Assembly: GCF_003171515.1 (NCBI RefSeq)
Contig: NC_089397.1
Coordinates: 310,001 to 374,000 of the forward strand
Length of the DNA stretch: 64,000 nucleotides
Direction of reading: 5' to 3'
Origin: Pyrenophora tritici-repentis
Lineage: Eukaryota > Ascomycota > Dothideomycetes > Pleosporales > Pleosporaceae
Part shown: positions 30,296 to 41,746 of the stretch, piece after piece
Layout: every line of letters begins with the position of its first letter
Position numbering within the stretch: position 1 is the first letter of the stretch
Notes under the pieces: generated by a model
Seen by the model: only the letters and a program-made list of their open reading frames with translations
Told to the model about the DNA's origin: nothing
Database searches by the model: none
Program-made: the position numbers and the translations under genes

Positions 30296-32121
30296 ATGAC
30301 TGTAGAAATTTTGAGCGAGAGTGAACCAAAATCAAATTACGCCGAAGAAAGTGCTCCACGCTCGGCGGTGACCAGTCAAGAGGCGGGTACGGCGACGACG
30401 AAATGGCAAGACACACTTGCAGACCTCAAATATGCCTTCACGACGAGAGACGGATGGATTGGTGACTACGTATGCTAAGCCTTAGCCTCTGTATCACAGC
30501 ATATCGATTTGGCACTGACAGTCCCCAGGACTACGTCTACCTCATCACCCCGAACATCTGGCCACTGAGCAAGAAATACAAAACTTACAAGGCACCTTTC
30601 TATGGGCTCAATGACCGCGTTCCCATTCTTCTGACACTGCTTCTGGGCCTCCAGCATGCGCTCACTATGATCGGGTCGATCGTTTCGCCGCCGCTTGCCA
30701 TAGCCTCCGGAGCTTTCAACTTTGATCCCGCAATGACCACCTACCTCGTGTCGACCGCTTTCATCACCACTGGTATTGCAACGGCGCTGCAGGTTACCCG
30801 GCTACACATTATGAAGACACCTTTCTTCATCGGCACAGGACTATTGAGCGTTGTCGGACCAACATTCGACATTCTGCCCATTGTATTCAACTACTCCGCT
30901 CTACGATACAAGTCCGGAAGCTGTCCAGTGCTTGCAGATGGAACCCAGGGACCATGCCCTGATGCCTGGGGTGCCTGCTTAGGCACTATGCTTTGCTGTG
31001 TCTGGCTCCAGATCGCATTGGCCTTTGTTCCCCCAAAGATCTTAAACAGGGTCTTTCCTAAGCTCATCACTGGATCTCTTTTAACACTTGTCGGTGTCTA
31101 TCTCATCGGCAACGGACTACAGAACTGGGGAGGATCATCAAACTGCCACAACGGAAAGGGCTTCTACGCCATGTGTCCGAACATTGCTGCACCCAAGCCA
31201 CTCGTATGGGGCCACCCAAAGTTTATCGGGATGGGCTTCAGTGTGTTTGCTACCATCATTCTCGTTGAAGCACTGGGTGCGCCACTCATGCGCTCTGCTT
31301 CCGTCATCATCGGTCTCGCCGTCGGCTGCGCCATCTCTGGAGCGACTGGATACTGGTCAACAGAGAAGCTCGATCAAGCGCCCAACGGTACATTTCTCTG
31401 GGTGCATACGTTCAAACTCTCCGTCGATGGCGTCTTGGCTCTTCCCATGATCATCATGTTTGCCTGCCAGGCTGTATCGTGTATTCCTGATATCTTGGCC
31501 ACTGCCGAGCTATCAAACGTGGACATTGAAGGAACAGAGTTCAACAGTAGGATTCAAGGTGGCATCTTGTGTGATGGCATAGGCAGTTTCTTCAGCGCAC
31601 TGGCTACCGGTCCCCCGATGGTAAGCCAGGCTGGTAACAACGGTGTCATTGTTCTTACGGGTTGCGCGTCTCGTCGCGCCGGCTGGGCAGCAAGTGGCTT
31701 TCTAGTCTTGATGGGCATTATTGCAAAGTTTGGAGCCGTGTTTGCTTCCATGCCACCTTCTGTCCTAGGAGGCATGCAAGTGTTCCTCTACAGTACCATC
31801 GCTGTAGCCGGAGTCCGCGTCCTCGCACTCATACCTTGGACACGCCGCGACCGTTTCATCCTTACGGTCGCGCTCGGTGTCGGCTTCATGGATATCTGCC
31901 AGCCGGACTGGTTTGCACAAGTGCTGGCGTACAATGGTCCCAATCAGAACCTGGTCGGGTTTGAACAGGGCATCAATCTCGCTGTCGGTACCCCATTTGT
32001 CTTTGCGGCTATTGTAGGTGTCTTCCTCAATGCTGTGCTGCCAAAGGATAGAAATGCCATGTCCACTATAGGCTACGGAGATGAGAGAAAGCATCCCAGG
32101 ATAGGCGAGCGTGAAGATTGA
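30296..32121 (+). CDS. NCS2-family nucleobase permease (UapA/UapC-like)
   Basis: Predicted join 30296-30469, 30529-32121 (588 aa). Plasma-membrane importer with about 14 membrane segments; LQHALTMIGSIVSPPLAI marks the first core helix, and the N-terminus carries the fungal W/Y pattern around KYKTYKAPFYGLND. The NCS2 signature in TM10 is present as G427-N-N-G-V-I-V-L-T-G436 followed by CASRRAG. In Aspergillus UapA, as I recall the family, the first position is Gln408 and TM8 has Glu356 four residues before Asp360; here these align with Gly427, Ser375 and Asp379. Both purine-contacting side chains are therefore replaced, so uric acid or xanthine may not be the substrate. The intron (GTATGC...CCCCAG) restores WIGDYDYVYLITPNIWPL. 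Likely the importer of the flanking catabolic cluster. Confidence 0.9.
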
Positions 32122-33227
32122 TTACATGTGGAGTCTTTTTTCATGGTTAAAAATGGCAAAACCTTCTGGCTCGTAATCTTTCCCATGGAAATGCTTCAGG
32201 TATTTGCGGCTCCACAACTGCAAGGTCGTGCTCTTTATGCACAGGCCGGTGTGTTGCTTGACTAAGTAGGTACTGCGCCGCCTACATGTATCCTTCGTAC
32301 GAGGTAACTGCGCCTCTAATTTCTGCAAGTCATGTCTCATGTCACGATCCTGTTGCTATCTTTACCTGCTGGCATCGACACGTCGCCTACCCCCGCAATA
32401 GAATGCGCCCGGTGGAAGAAGCTTCTATCTTATGCATCGCATGAAGTTGATAGCAGTATGTCACTCACCGTTCCCAGCCCTGGTCCCCAGGCGCACCCAT
32501 CGGTAGTTTCCCCGACGGTAAAACAGTCCCACACACCCCGATCACGACCTCTGACGTTTCGGAGCACCTCGCGTGGCGAGCGCTTGACACAATAAAAGCG
32601 GATACAAAGTCGGTGTGTTGTTAGCCGAAAGTAATGAAGTCCATGAGCCGATGTCTTGAACACCCCATGACGATCGTTGCGCTAGACCATATAAGACCGG
32701 CGGAAAAGGTGGTGGATATGTTGCGTGATTGTGAGAGGCCGGCTTGGTAGTTACATAGAGAGAGCTACCGTAGTATTGTATGTATGTATGTAATCCATTA
32801 GCGTCCTTTATCAGTCAGAGACTATGTAGGACGGTGGCAGATGCCATTCTAGCTATTTTTATCTCTCCTTTGATGTTCGTTGGTTATGTTTGACTAATGT
32901 AGTTTAGGCATGTCCTAGCTATTACAGGGGAGGAGAGAAAGTAAAACCCTATTATAGCTGCCTGTTTTTCCTTCTCTTCAACCTATCTCTTTTTGCAACG
33001 CTTTCCTCGTGTTCCTAAGTCTGAAAAAACCTCAAAGGGGAAAAAGCCATGGGATCTTGAACGAGGCGTAGGGTTGTAACAAGCTTAGCGTAGTGTTTGT
33101 AGTCGTAGCAGTGCGTGGCTCGGGTGTACTGCGGCTATAACCTGTCGCTTAGGTTTGCAGGGGTAGGTGAAAATTTGCGAGTTGGAGTAAGCCGTTCGAT
33201 ATTTTTTGGTAAAGCCACAAGTGGCGG
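32122..33227. other. Intergenic region left of the tRNA gene
   Basis: About 1.1 kb. It includes the permease 3' flank and a short GTAT run near 32775-32790. A plus-strand frame at 32332-32595 lacks any family feature. No gene supported. Confidence 0.5.
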
Positions 33228-33324
33228 TGAGAGGAGAAGGATTCGAACCTTCGACCTCTACTACACTGCAAATTTGGAGTGCGGTAAAGGAATACCAGGC
33301 GCTTTACCACTGCGCCATCCCCCC
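33228..33324 (-). tRNA. tRNA gene with an insert/intron, isotype unresolved
   Basis: On the minus strand there is a clear A box (TGGCGCAGTGG) and B box (GGTTCGAATCC). The T arm is perfect (GAAGG...CCTTC), the D arm pairs GCGC with GCGC, and a 7-bp acceptor stem (GGGGGGA with TCCTCTC, two G-U pairs) ends in discriminator A. The span is 97 nt, 20-25 longer than a plain tRNA, so an intron is expected. The middle does not fold cleanly: a CACTCCAAATTTGCAGTG hairpin offers CCA (Trp-like) in a good CTCCAAA loop, but 16 extra bases lie between it and the D arm, and TTCCTT in a GGTA/TACC hairpin would give another anticodon. No T-run terminator lies within about 20 bases of the 3' end. Real tRNA or tRNA-derived pseudogene. 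Confidence 0.6.
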
Positions 33325-35563
33325 GCTACCGTAGTATTACTTAGAAGACGAGGACCAGGTTGATGAGACTCGCCATCGTCGGTGCTGACGGTAATGCTAC
33401 AAAGCATTGATAACATACCACACCGGAGGTCGGCGTCTTGCTCACGTGTCGTAATTGACCTGTGTTCGACATAGACCGACCGTCCGGCCGTTATAGCGAG
33501 CGGCGCGCAGGATAAACACCCGTACGTACCGTACGTACCGCCTTGTCTACGTAAACCTCCACTCCCACTCCCGCAAAAGTCGCAAACGGCCCTTTTCTTT
33601 GCCCACACCATAATTCTTCCGCTCCAGCTTCCCGCGCCCCCTGCCCCCTTTCCACTTCCCTCTTCCCCCCAACTACCGTACCTGAACGATGATCATGATG
33701 CTTATCAATGCAGATTGGTCGCGCAGCCGTCAGATCGGCATGGTAGTTTTCACGGCGAGCTTCCTCCTTGGGCGCACATGACTCGCATCAAAGGACGACA
33801 ACAAGTTCCGGAACCCGGTCAAACGTCGCCCATGGTCAAAGCACACATGATACCACATGTGGGTATTCGCTTGATCAATGGAATTGAAACCAGGGGTCAG
33901 GGATGAGATTAAAACTGGACTAGGATCTGTCTTCGGGGAAGTAGCACCGATCTATATCTGGGCGGCGTCTAGATAAGTATATGTGGAAAGTGCCGTTTGT
34001 TCGAAGGATTCTGTCCGACTTTGTTGCTTTGCAGGAATCCTGTTTAGCGCTTGACCGCCTCACCGATGATGAGAGCTTTTTAGATGTTATGTATTAAGTT
34101 TGATAACTTGGGACCAAGGCGCACAACACTGCATGCTCACATCACTCTTACATGTGTGACATGGTGCAGTAGCGTACGTTGACCTCGTCCTCCTACCACC
34201 CGTCCCGTGTGTCAGCAGTCTATCAAACCTCTAGAGCGGCCTTCTCCACATCACGAGACGGTCCGTTCGCTGGGTCTAGCGAATTGGCAAGGATGACACT
34301 AAGCGCTGTCTGTGCATTGTCATGTCACATGCTAGAATGTCAGGCACTCGCGCTAGCCCACTGAACCTCGGGATCTTTCCAGTCTCATGGATGTGCTCGA
34401 TATTGCCCTGAGCCGCGGAATCCGGTTCTACTGTACCAGACCGGCAACAATGTCGTGGCCTGGAGTCATCGAGCCCGCGTTTGACTGGTTGAGCTTTCAG
34501 TGTGCGTAATAGCGCACAGCGATTGCGCGGGCGGGCTACTACAAACTGTTCAAGATCATCAATGTAGCATTGAACTTGGTGATGATCATAAGCTGCGGGA
34601 AAAATGTTTCCAACAACGGTACGGGAACAGAGATCGAAGATGAAAGACGAAACTCGTTATGCCCCACACGTGCGAATTTTTGATTGGCGAGCTCGTTCTA
34701 ACGGGCCGCCCTGGCTTCGAGTGAATTAGTAAAGCCGGGTGGCTGGGATGCATGTAGATGATCTTTCTGATGGGGTAAATGACGCAGTTGTGTAAGTAAT
34801 GTATCATCACTTTCTTTGCGTTGTATAATGCTGCCAAGTTAAAACGGGCTGCCAGAACATAAAACAAGAAAATATATTTTTGTGGAAACGGTTGAAATGG
34901 AAAACGTATGGTTCAAGTTCAAGATCCCGGAACCACAAATCCGGAGCCGTTTTCTGCAACAATTCGGCCATCAGGACACAGTGGAGCAAGGGTGAATTCT
35001 GGATTGTTGAGTCTATCGCCATGGCTGCAGCTGTATGCGGGCATACGAGAAGTGGGTATTGCACCTCACCCCGCACCCCCTCAATAAGGAAGGTGCACGT
35101 ACACAAGGCGATAATCAGCAAACTTTTTGGTTGACTAATGTGGCATTACAGTAGCACTATGCTACAGGATACCACCCTGGCGGGGTGCAACGGTGCTTGC
35201 CGCCGTGCTTGCGTCTATTGCAAGATAATTGTACTGTACAGTCGCGCTTATATTGCGCTGCGCATTCATGTAGGCTCCAGTTTCAAGTTGAGGATACATC
35301 TAGCTGGTGGCGAAACCGACGCTGTCGTTGCCGGTCATCTTCGAAGTCTTGAACGGAAATTTCTCCTCGACCCAATCATGCGCGTATATTGGGCAGCAAC
35401 GCCAGTGCCACTGATGCACATAATCTCTCCATCTTCACACTCCGCGCGTCCGGAGTTTGAAGGGCCTTGTAGTCATAGACGCACAGACTAGATCGTCCAA
35501 AGGAGCTTTTGTTTTGGGTATGGTGCGGCCCGGATAGTCCGGATAAAAATATTGCGTCTTGTT
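33325..35563. other. Gene-poor intergenic region
   Basis: About 2.2 kb. A near-perfect repeat of CGTACGTAC units occurs at about 33522-33539. No open frame shows family motifs, signal peptide or consistent splice signals. I see no gene. Confidence 0.5.
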
Positions 35564-38500
35564 TCAACGTGCCCGCTTGTACATTGATTGGTCCGCCATG
35601 GCAGCATTGCCGTCCCATCTGCGCTTCAGTCCGTCTGGTAGAGAGCTGGCAACTGCTTCCTGCCACATTGTAGGTGTAACGTAAACCGGCGCGGCGTTTG
35701 CGTATGTCGACGAAGGCAGCATTTGGCCTGGTGGTGCGTGGACATTGCTGGGCGAAGGCGATGTGTTGGACATCTGATAGTTCGTTTGCATACCGCCCTG
35801 GGCCGGCCGCAAGTCGTAGTCGTTGCCTGAAGGATTGGGTCTTAGCGGCGGAGACGATTGAGAGGAGGCGCTAGTAGGAGGGGGCGTACCAAAGGCAACA
35901 TTCCATTGACTGTCTTGTATTAGTGTCCTGTCTTGTTTTTCGTCTAAGCGTAAACTTACTCAAATATGCGCTGCGGGTTCCATTGCGTATTGTCTGGCAG
36001 CTGCATGCTGGAATTTGGCTGGGGTCCACGGTGACCAGACGCCATCATGACCAAAGACTGAGCTACGGGAGAGTCAGCCTTTGATCCCCGGTCGGATGCC
36101 GAGATTGGTGGAGTAATGGGATGTGCATGGTAGTTGACCTGACCTGGTTGTTCCAATGGCGAAGGGTGGCTCGGATGGCGAGGACGGTAAGAGCCGTGCT
36201 GGCTCATGGGACTTGTTTGCGGGGCCACCTGAGGACTTCCAAACGGGAATGTCGGCTTCAGTTCAAAGGGCTTCGTGCAATCAGCCGAGAAAGCTTGACG
36301 AAGACTGTTCACTTGTTGCTGCATCTCAGGCATCGGAAAGTGGGGAGACATTGTTTCCAGAATGCGCACGTGTCGTACAAAGAAGTCTCTGGCATCGTGG
36401 TTGATATCGGGATCAGGGCATGTTACGGCAACCTGTAGCAGTTAGTTATTGCTGATAGAGTTTCATTAGTGTAACCTACGAGATGAAGCATAGTGCACGT
36501 GAGCACAGCATAGACATGGAAGCTGATGCCTCGCATCTGGCAAAGCATCCCAGGCATACCGCATGTCTTCAAGATGGCTTCTTGAAGCTTGCATAGATTC
36601 TTGGCGGCCGCGTAACATGTTAGCATATGTTGCTTCCATATGCCGTCATATGAGTCCGACACTGCATGTACTTGCGGTCTGAAGTGCATGATGATAGCCA
36701 AGCAGTGATAGCTATGCATGTTGGCGATCTGATGGGATGGGATCCACGGAGGAGAGCCGTCCTGGGGATAGACAATTTGCATGTCTTCAGGTAGCTCCCG
36801 TAGCCAGAGGGAGAAGTCGGTGTTGTGCGCAACAAAAGCAGGGTCAAGCGCCCAGTCCGGTGTCTTTTTCCTCAGTTTGCCGAAGATCAGGGCCGAATGG
36901 TGGACATTCTTGGCAATGCGGGCGTACTGAATGAATTGGCGCGCAATTTGAAGCTCGCCAGGATCCTGTCCTGCAATGTGCCTAGGCATTTCAAGGTCCA
37001 CGGTTTCGGATGAGACACCAAAATCGTAACGTCCTGTCAGACGTGTTAGCAGTGTTGACGAGCTTCCTCTCTCGGTGTGTCTTACCCTGAGGACCCCCAA
37101 TCATGACTTCAAAAATCATGCACATCTGCCACACTCTTGTCTTGGCAATGCAGTCATGCGACGTAGAGCCACAGGACTTTCCCATTTGATGCGTGTCATA
37201 ATGTTCGTGGAGTTCCAAGTCTTTTGCCATTGCTACAAGACTGACTGTTGACATCCAAGAGCGCCAGAAGTATCCTCGCTTCGGCGAGGCTTCGCGGGCT
37301 TTGAGCAGGAGGATCATTGCCTGCATCGTGCTGAGACGCGACACATCTTTGAAGCTCTCTTCGTGCTCTAAAGTTTGTTAGCGAATGTATAGTGAAATTG
37401 AATGGAGCACTGACTTGTCGCGAGAGCTAGCCACTTGTTTCCCTCTTCTATATCTCCCAACATCAACGTTGAGCAGGCGAAGATGGATTCGAGCATAAGT
37501 GGGGAGATGGAATCAGGCGCACTATGCCATTGTTGGTAGAAGTACGCCTTGTTAATAACCGGGCAGTAGGGATGAACGTTTGCGAAAAAGTACTCGAAAT
37601 AATGGAGTGCTTGATCGTCCGGAGGCATCATCTCGGGCGGTATGCGAACCGTGTGATCCAGGCTGACAGAATGCGGCAACACGACTTCGTACTCTTCCTG
37701 GGCTGGTGTTTCGGCCAGCGTCTTTTTCATGTTCGTGATATAGGGGGCTGTGTTGATTAGTAAATAATGCATTAGAAAGCTACTGTGAGATCTTACCAAT
37801 GGCGGTATGATCAATTTTGAGTTCACCCAAAGCTTCAGAGAGGCTGGACACGGAATCGCTTCGCCAGTGGGGCTCCGACTCGGGCGGGGTCATGATTGCA
37901 GGTGTTGGTACTGATCCTTGAGAATATCCCTGTTGGGGAGCATAGCCCATTGTTTGCTGGACGACCTGAGGTTGCGACATTGGCTGGTAGTGGCATGAAT
38001 CTTGCGGCTGTTGATCCACATAGGGCGAGGACTGGTACATGCCCTGGGCAGATGTAGGCATGGATGGCGGCATTTGGTGCGGCATGCCCTGTGCCATGGA
38101 ATGATGGCGTTGGTAGTCGTGTTGTGGAGAACCATCTGAAGTGTAGTCCAAGGGTTTTGGCTCCAGATCAAACGTCTGCGTACCGTTGTAGTCCTTGTCA
38201 TAGCTGACAGTAGGCGGTACGCAATTGAGCTTTAAGCGGATGCAAGCAGCGCAAGGCCACGCATTTGTGGTTGCTGCATCGCACTTGATTTTGCGCCTGC
38301 GGCATCCTTCGCATGCTCTCATTACTGCTCAACATTAGCACATGCATACGATGCTCGGCAGCAAGCCAACCGGAGATGGAGGCACACCTTTCAAGCGCTT
38401 GTGTCTATTGTGCTCATCTACGAATACATAGTCTAGGTGGGCATGTTAGTCGGCACTGTCTACGGCCCAGGGCGGTTGGTAAACTTACTGCGCTGGTTCT

Positions 38501-38591
38501 CGCGCGGCGCCAGCGTCGGCGGCGCAAAAGTGAAGCTCTGCATTTGCGCCGTTTGAGGCAGCAGTGGCCGTCCAGTCGTCTCCGGGGGCAT
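35564..38591 (-). CDS. Zn2Cys6 transcription factor, eight exons
   Basis: Predicted complement(join(35564..35909, 35960..36432, 36480..37033, 37086..37367, 37415..37747, 37797..38324, 38388..38432, 38489..38591)), 887 aa; every junction has GT-AG ends and keeps frame. A 45-nt exon 2 encodes VFVDEHNRHKRLK just before the DNA-binding cluster, C54-x2-C57-x6-C64-x9-C74-x2-C77-x6-C84 (MRACEGCRRRKIKCD). A Met/Gln/Pro-rich linker follows, then a fungal_trans regulatory domain (ALHYFEYFFANVHPYCPVINKAYF; RGYFWRSWMSTVSLVAMAKDLELH; CGSTSHDCIAKTRVWQMCMIFE), and a Q/P-rich C-terminal activation-like tail. The EHNRHKRLKVMRACEGC block is strongly conserved in an orthologous group I remember but cannot name safely. 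Nuclear regulator; target genes unknown. No clustered metabolic genes adjoin it, and its 5' flank is very long. Confidence 0.88.
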
Positions 38592-41500
38592 ACCGTCCTA
38601 GGTGTACAAGAAGCCGGTCGGGACAGGCAAGGCGAGACCAGACACGATGGTTGTGGGCAGCGGGGTCGTCGGCTATCCACCAAGTTGATGAAGTTGTGCG
38701 CGGTCGTCGGCGGGCAGCCAATGGAAGCGATGCGCGATGACGGGCCAGAAAAGTCCAGATTGGTCGAAGAGGGTCGGGATTGAGAGGCAAGCAGAACTAA
38801 ACAAGAAGAAGGCAGAATAGGTAGTGTACAATACTATAGCAGATGCGAAATGGCCGCCAGTTGCGGCGTGGTTAGGTTATACGGCAGATCAGGGCAGACA
38901 GGGCAGAAGACGCATAGGAGTGGTAGGTGGAGACGAGGTCTGGCATGCCGGGGTTTCGAAGACGCGCTGGCAACCGGCTCGCAGCGTGGCTCACGCGCAC
39001 AACGGTGGCGTTGCAGTGTATGGATCTCCTGAAAGTCTTGAGTGAAGTGGTCCCAGGCCGCTCGCAGTGTATGAAGGGGTCGATAGGCGGGCGAGGGGTA
39101 GACGACATGCGACGTGCAGGATCCAGGAGCCGCACTGCACTAATAGCGCCTTCGTATGGGCGCCCAAGCTGCACGCGCGTGAGCGCAAGCGTCCGCTTCC
39201 AGGGAACTGCCGTGCTGTGGGGGTGTGAGGCAATGGGCAGCAGGGGTAGTGGTGCCCGTTAGAGAAGTCCTGAATCGTATCACGTAGAACGGCGGGTGAT
39301 GTGGACCTTTGCCAGCATTGCCTTTACTGGGAATGCTGGGAACGGTTGCTATAAAGGTAGCGGGGGCAAAGTCTGACAACTGAGAAGACGGTGGTACAAT
39401 ACACGCCGCCGCTCTCACTCAGCAGACGGCTGGTCAAATTCTTTCAGCGGATCGCGCACCAGCTCACTCAGAGACTTCTGGTGGCGGGCGCATCCGTTGG
39501 ATTGCCCGAACGAAGAAAACCAAAAAAAAAATCATGGCAGCAGGCCAGCAGCCGGTAAAAGCATGGTGCTGTAGACGACAACGCTATAGGGTGTCGAAAC
39601 CTTGTGTGTGCATTTAGTCGCGTGGTAGTCGCTCATCCTGCACAGCCTAGGTGCCTGAAATGTTTGGGCTGGGGCCACGGCCATGCTCTCGCAGACTTGT
39701 AAGTACAGCGATGGCAGGTGGGCCTTCTGGAAATGGATCTTGGGACCCTGGTCCTGATGACGAATATCATGCCTTAGCTGGCACATTGTATTGCAGAACA
39801 TGTGTACGACTACCGTTATAGTAGACAGAAAAAGGGGTGCCGTTGCTCGTAGCATGTCTGCACGACTTTCAGGAGCGAGCGTCCATAGCCGCAGGGCTAA
39901 CAGATGGTTGACGTCGCTCCCGTGCCTCGGCAATGGGCCGCTTCGATCAGCGTTATTCCATGACGGCACCATGGATGTCAGCTTCAGAAGGCATACCTAG
40001 GTATTCGGAGCTGGAGACAGGATGGTATCCCGTCGTGTGCCGTAGAAGCGTACGGCTGAACCGGTGTGTGTCGTTCAGCACAACAGCTCGGCGAATTGAT
40101 TCATACCGACGCTTGGTAGTCCCAACTGCATGCAAGGTTCTGACGGCAGACGCATCACCATCAGCGTAGCCCGCATAAAACAATATTACTCCAGATGTCT
40201 ACCCCCGATGCGGCTAGCGCGATATCGAGGCTGTAGGTTGCACAGACAGGCCGCATGGCATCGCATGAACCGGACACGAAGATTGCGGCCGTGTAGCGAG
40301 ACAGGCAGAGATTAGTAAACTTCGAGAAGGTTTCTGTTCGATTCAAGCATCGGTCCTGTCACGCCGCATGCGACATGATGGACGAGTAAGAGGGCAGCCA
40401 AGAAGGACATGCGCAGATGCAAAACCTAAAGTAAACTTTTACGAAACCTAACAGATGGATAGTTGATGATCTGGCGTACTGGGCCACCCACGTCCTTTTG
40501 GGCCGCCGCATGCGATTTCAGACGAGCAAGTCAAGGTTGGATGGGGCAGGAGCATAGCAGGCGTTGCCAAGACATGTCTTACCTGGACGGCGGCGGCATA
40601 GCTCGAGGACTGACAGTTGCTGGCGCCAGGCTCCAGTTACCGGTGATGCATCGAAGGCCGATGGAACCAGACAGCCGTTCTGTCGATGGCGTCAAGGCAG
40701 ATAAGGCGCACATGGAGGCCAGCAGCCTGCGCACGCTGATCACTGGCGTGGATCTGCTGCAGTCCAGGAACACAGCAAGGCCAAAATAAGAAACTCGGAG
40801 TGATTCCAGCACTGTGGTCGGTTTTGAACCCGAAGAGGCAGTATTTCCGAACGTGTAGGCACTCCAGAGCGGGAGGAGCCGGACAGAAGACGGAGTTTCG
40901 CAACTCACGATACCACGTCGGAGAGCTGGGCTCACATAGAGTAGCATTGCTGATTGCGTGTAAAAGACGCCGTCGGTGGTGCCAGTGAGGGATTTGCAAA
41001 AGGGTCGCCACGGAGCTTGGCGATGGTTAGGCTCTCGCCGCCGGAAACCGAGAATGTTTCCGAGTAAGTACTGGAGAGGCTGTCCTTGTGGCCTTCTGGA
41101 AGCGGGCAGGGAAGTGGCCGAGGTTGACCGGCAGAGACACGGGAATGGGAACAAGGAACTTGGGAACATGGGAACATGGGAAGACGAAGGACAAGGCGTG
41201 CGACTTGGCGAACCGTACGGCACTGTACACGATTTGCTGCCGTCATGTCTGCAAGTGCAACGACTTGGATATCATCGAGACCGGCACCTGCAGACACTAG
41301 TCAAACACGGGTGCCCTGTAGTGTGAAGGGTGTGGGTGCACCCCACAGTCTCTTCCCCTGCATACCTTTGCGGGTAATCTGCGGGAGATTGTAGAGCAGA
41401 GAGGAAACTGGCAAACTGGCATTGGTAAAGGCTGAGTAAGGATGGTATGCAGTTTTAAGTTTACTGGGCATTGTGACATTGGCCGACGGCGGACGAGTTG

Positions 41501-41746
41501 GGGACCAATACCAGATGGCCGTCGTAGACGAGTGGGAGGGGGTCGCGGTTGGCCCGGGCGCACTTGCCTCGCAGATTTGCACATTGCAGACGCTCTTGCC
41601 TCGCAGAATGCAAGAGGCAAGAGCCCAGGACGGCTCCTTCCACCACACCAAGACGAACGGTCAGCCACGACAAGCACAACAAGCAGGAGGTAGTCAGCAC
41701 CCTAGCTGCCACTACAGTACCGTAACATTCCAACCACGCCGCCACC
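38592..41746. promoter_or_regulatory. 3.15-kb divergent upstream region (regulator / CIA2)
   Basis: This is the longest gene-free stretch in the GC-balanced half. Open frames on both strands (up to 214 codons at 40579-41223, minus) show no motifs and overlap each other, so I did not accept them. Most of it probably serves as promoter and long 5' leader of the minus-strand Zn2Cys6 gene; the right end is the CIA2 promoter and holds a perfect inverted repeat (listed separately). An undetected noncoding RNA is possible. Confidence 0.5.
41593..41623. repeat. Perfect 10-bp inverted repeat upstream of CIA2
   Basis: CTCTTGCCTC at 41593-41602 is matched by GAGGCAAGAG at 41614-41623 with an 11-base spacer. 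A partial second copy (TTGCCTCGCAGA) lies about 35 bases upstream. It lies 123 bases before the CIA2 start codon, in the promoter or 5' leader, and could be a protein-binding palindrome or an RNA hairpin. Confidence 0.6.

Noticed and set aside
24307..32121. Classical secondary-metabolite cluster
   Set aside because: No polyketide synthase, peptide synthetase, terpene cyclase or prenyltransferase is present; catabolism fits better.
38485..38790. 101-codon minus-strand frame upstream of the second regulator
   Set aside because: Overlaps the true first exon in a different frame; only the other frame splices into the conserved EHNRHKRLK block.
40579..41223. 214-codon minus-strand frame in the long intergenic region
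   Set aside because: Ser/Pro/Arg-rich, overlapped by several other frames on both strands, no domain or leader signal.
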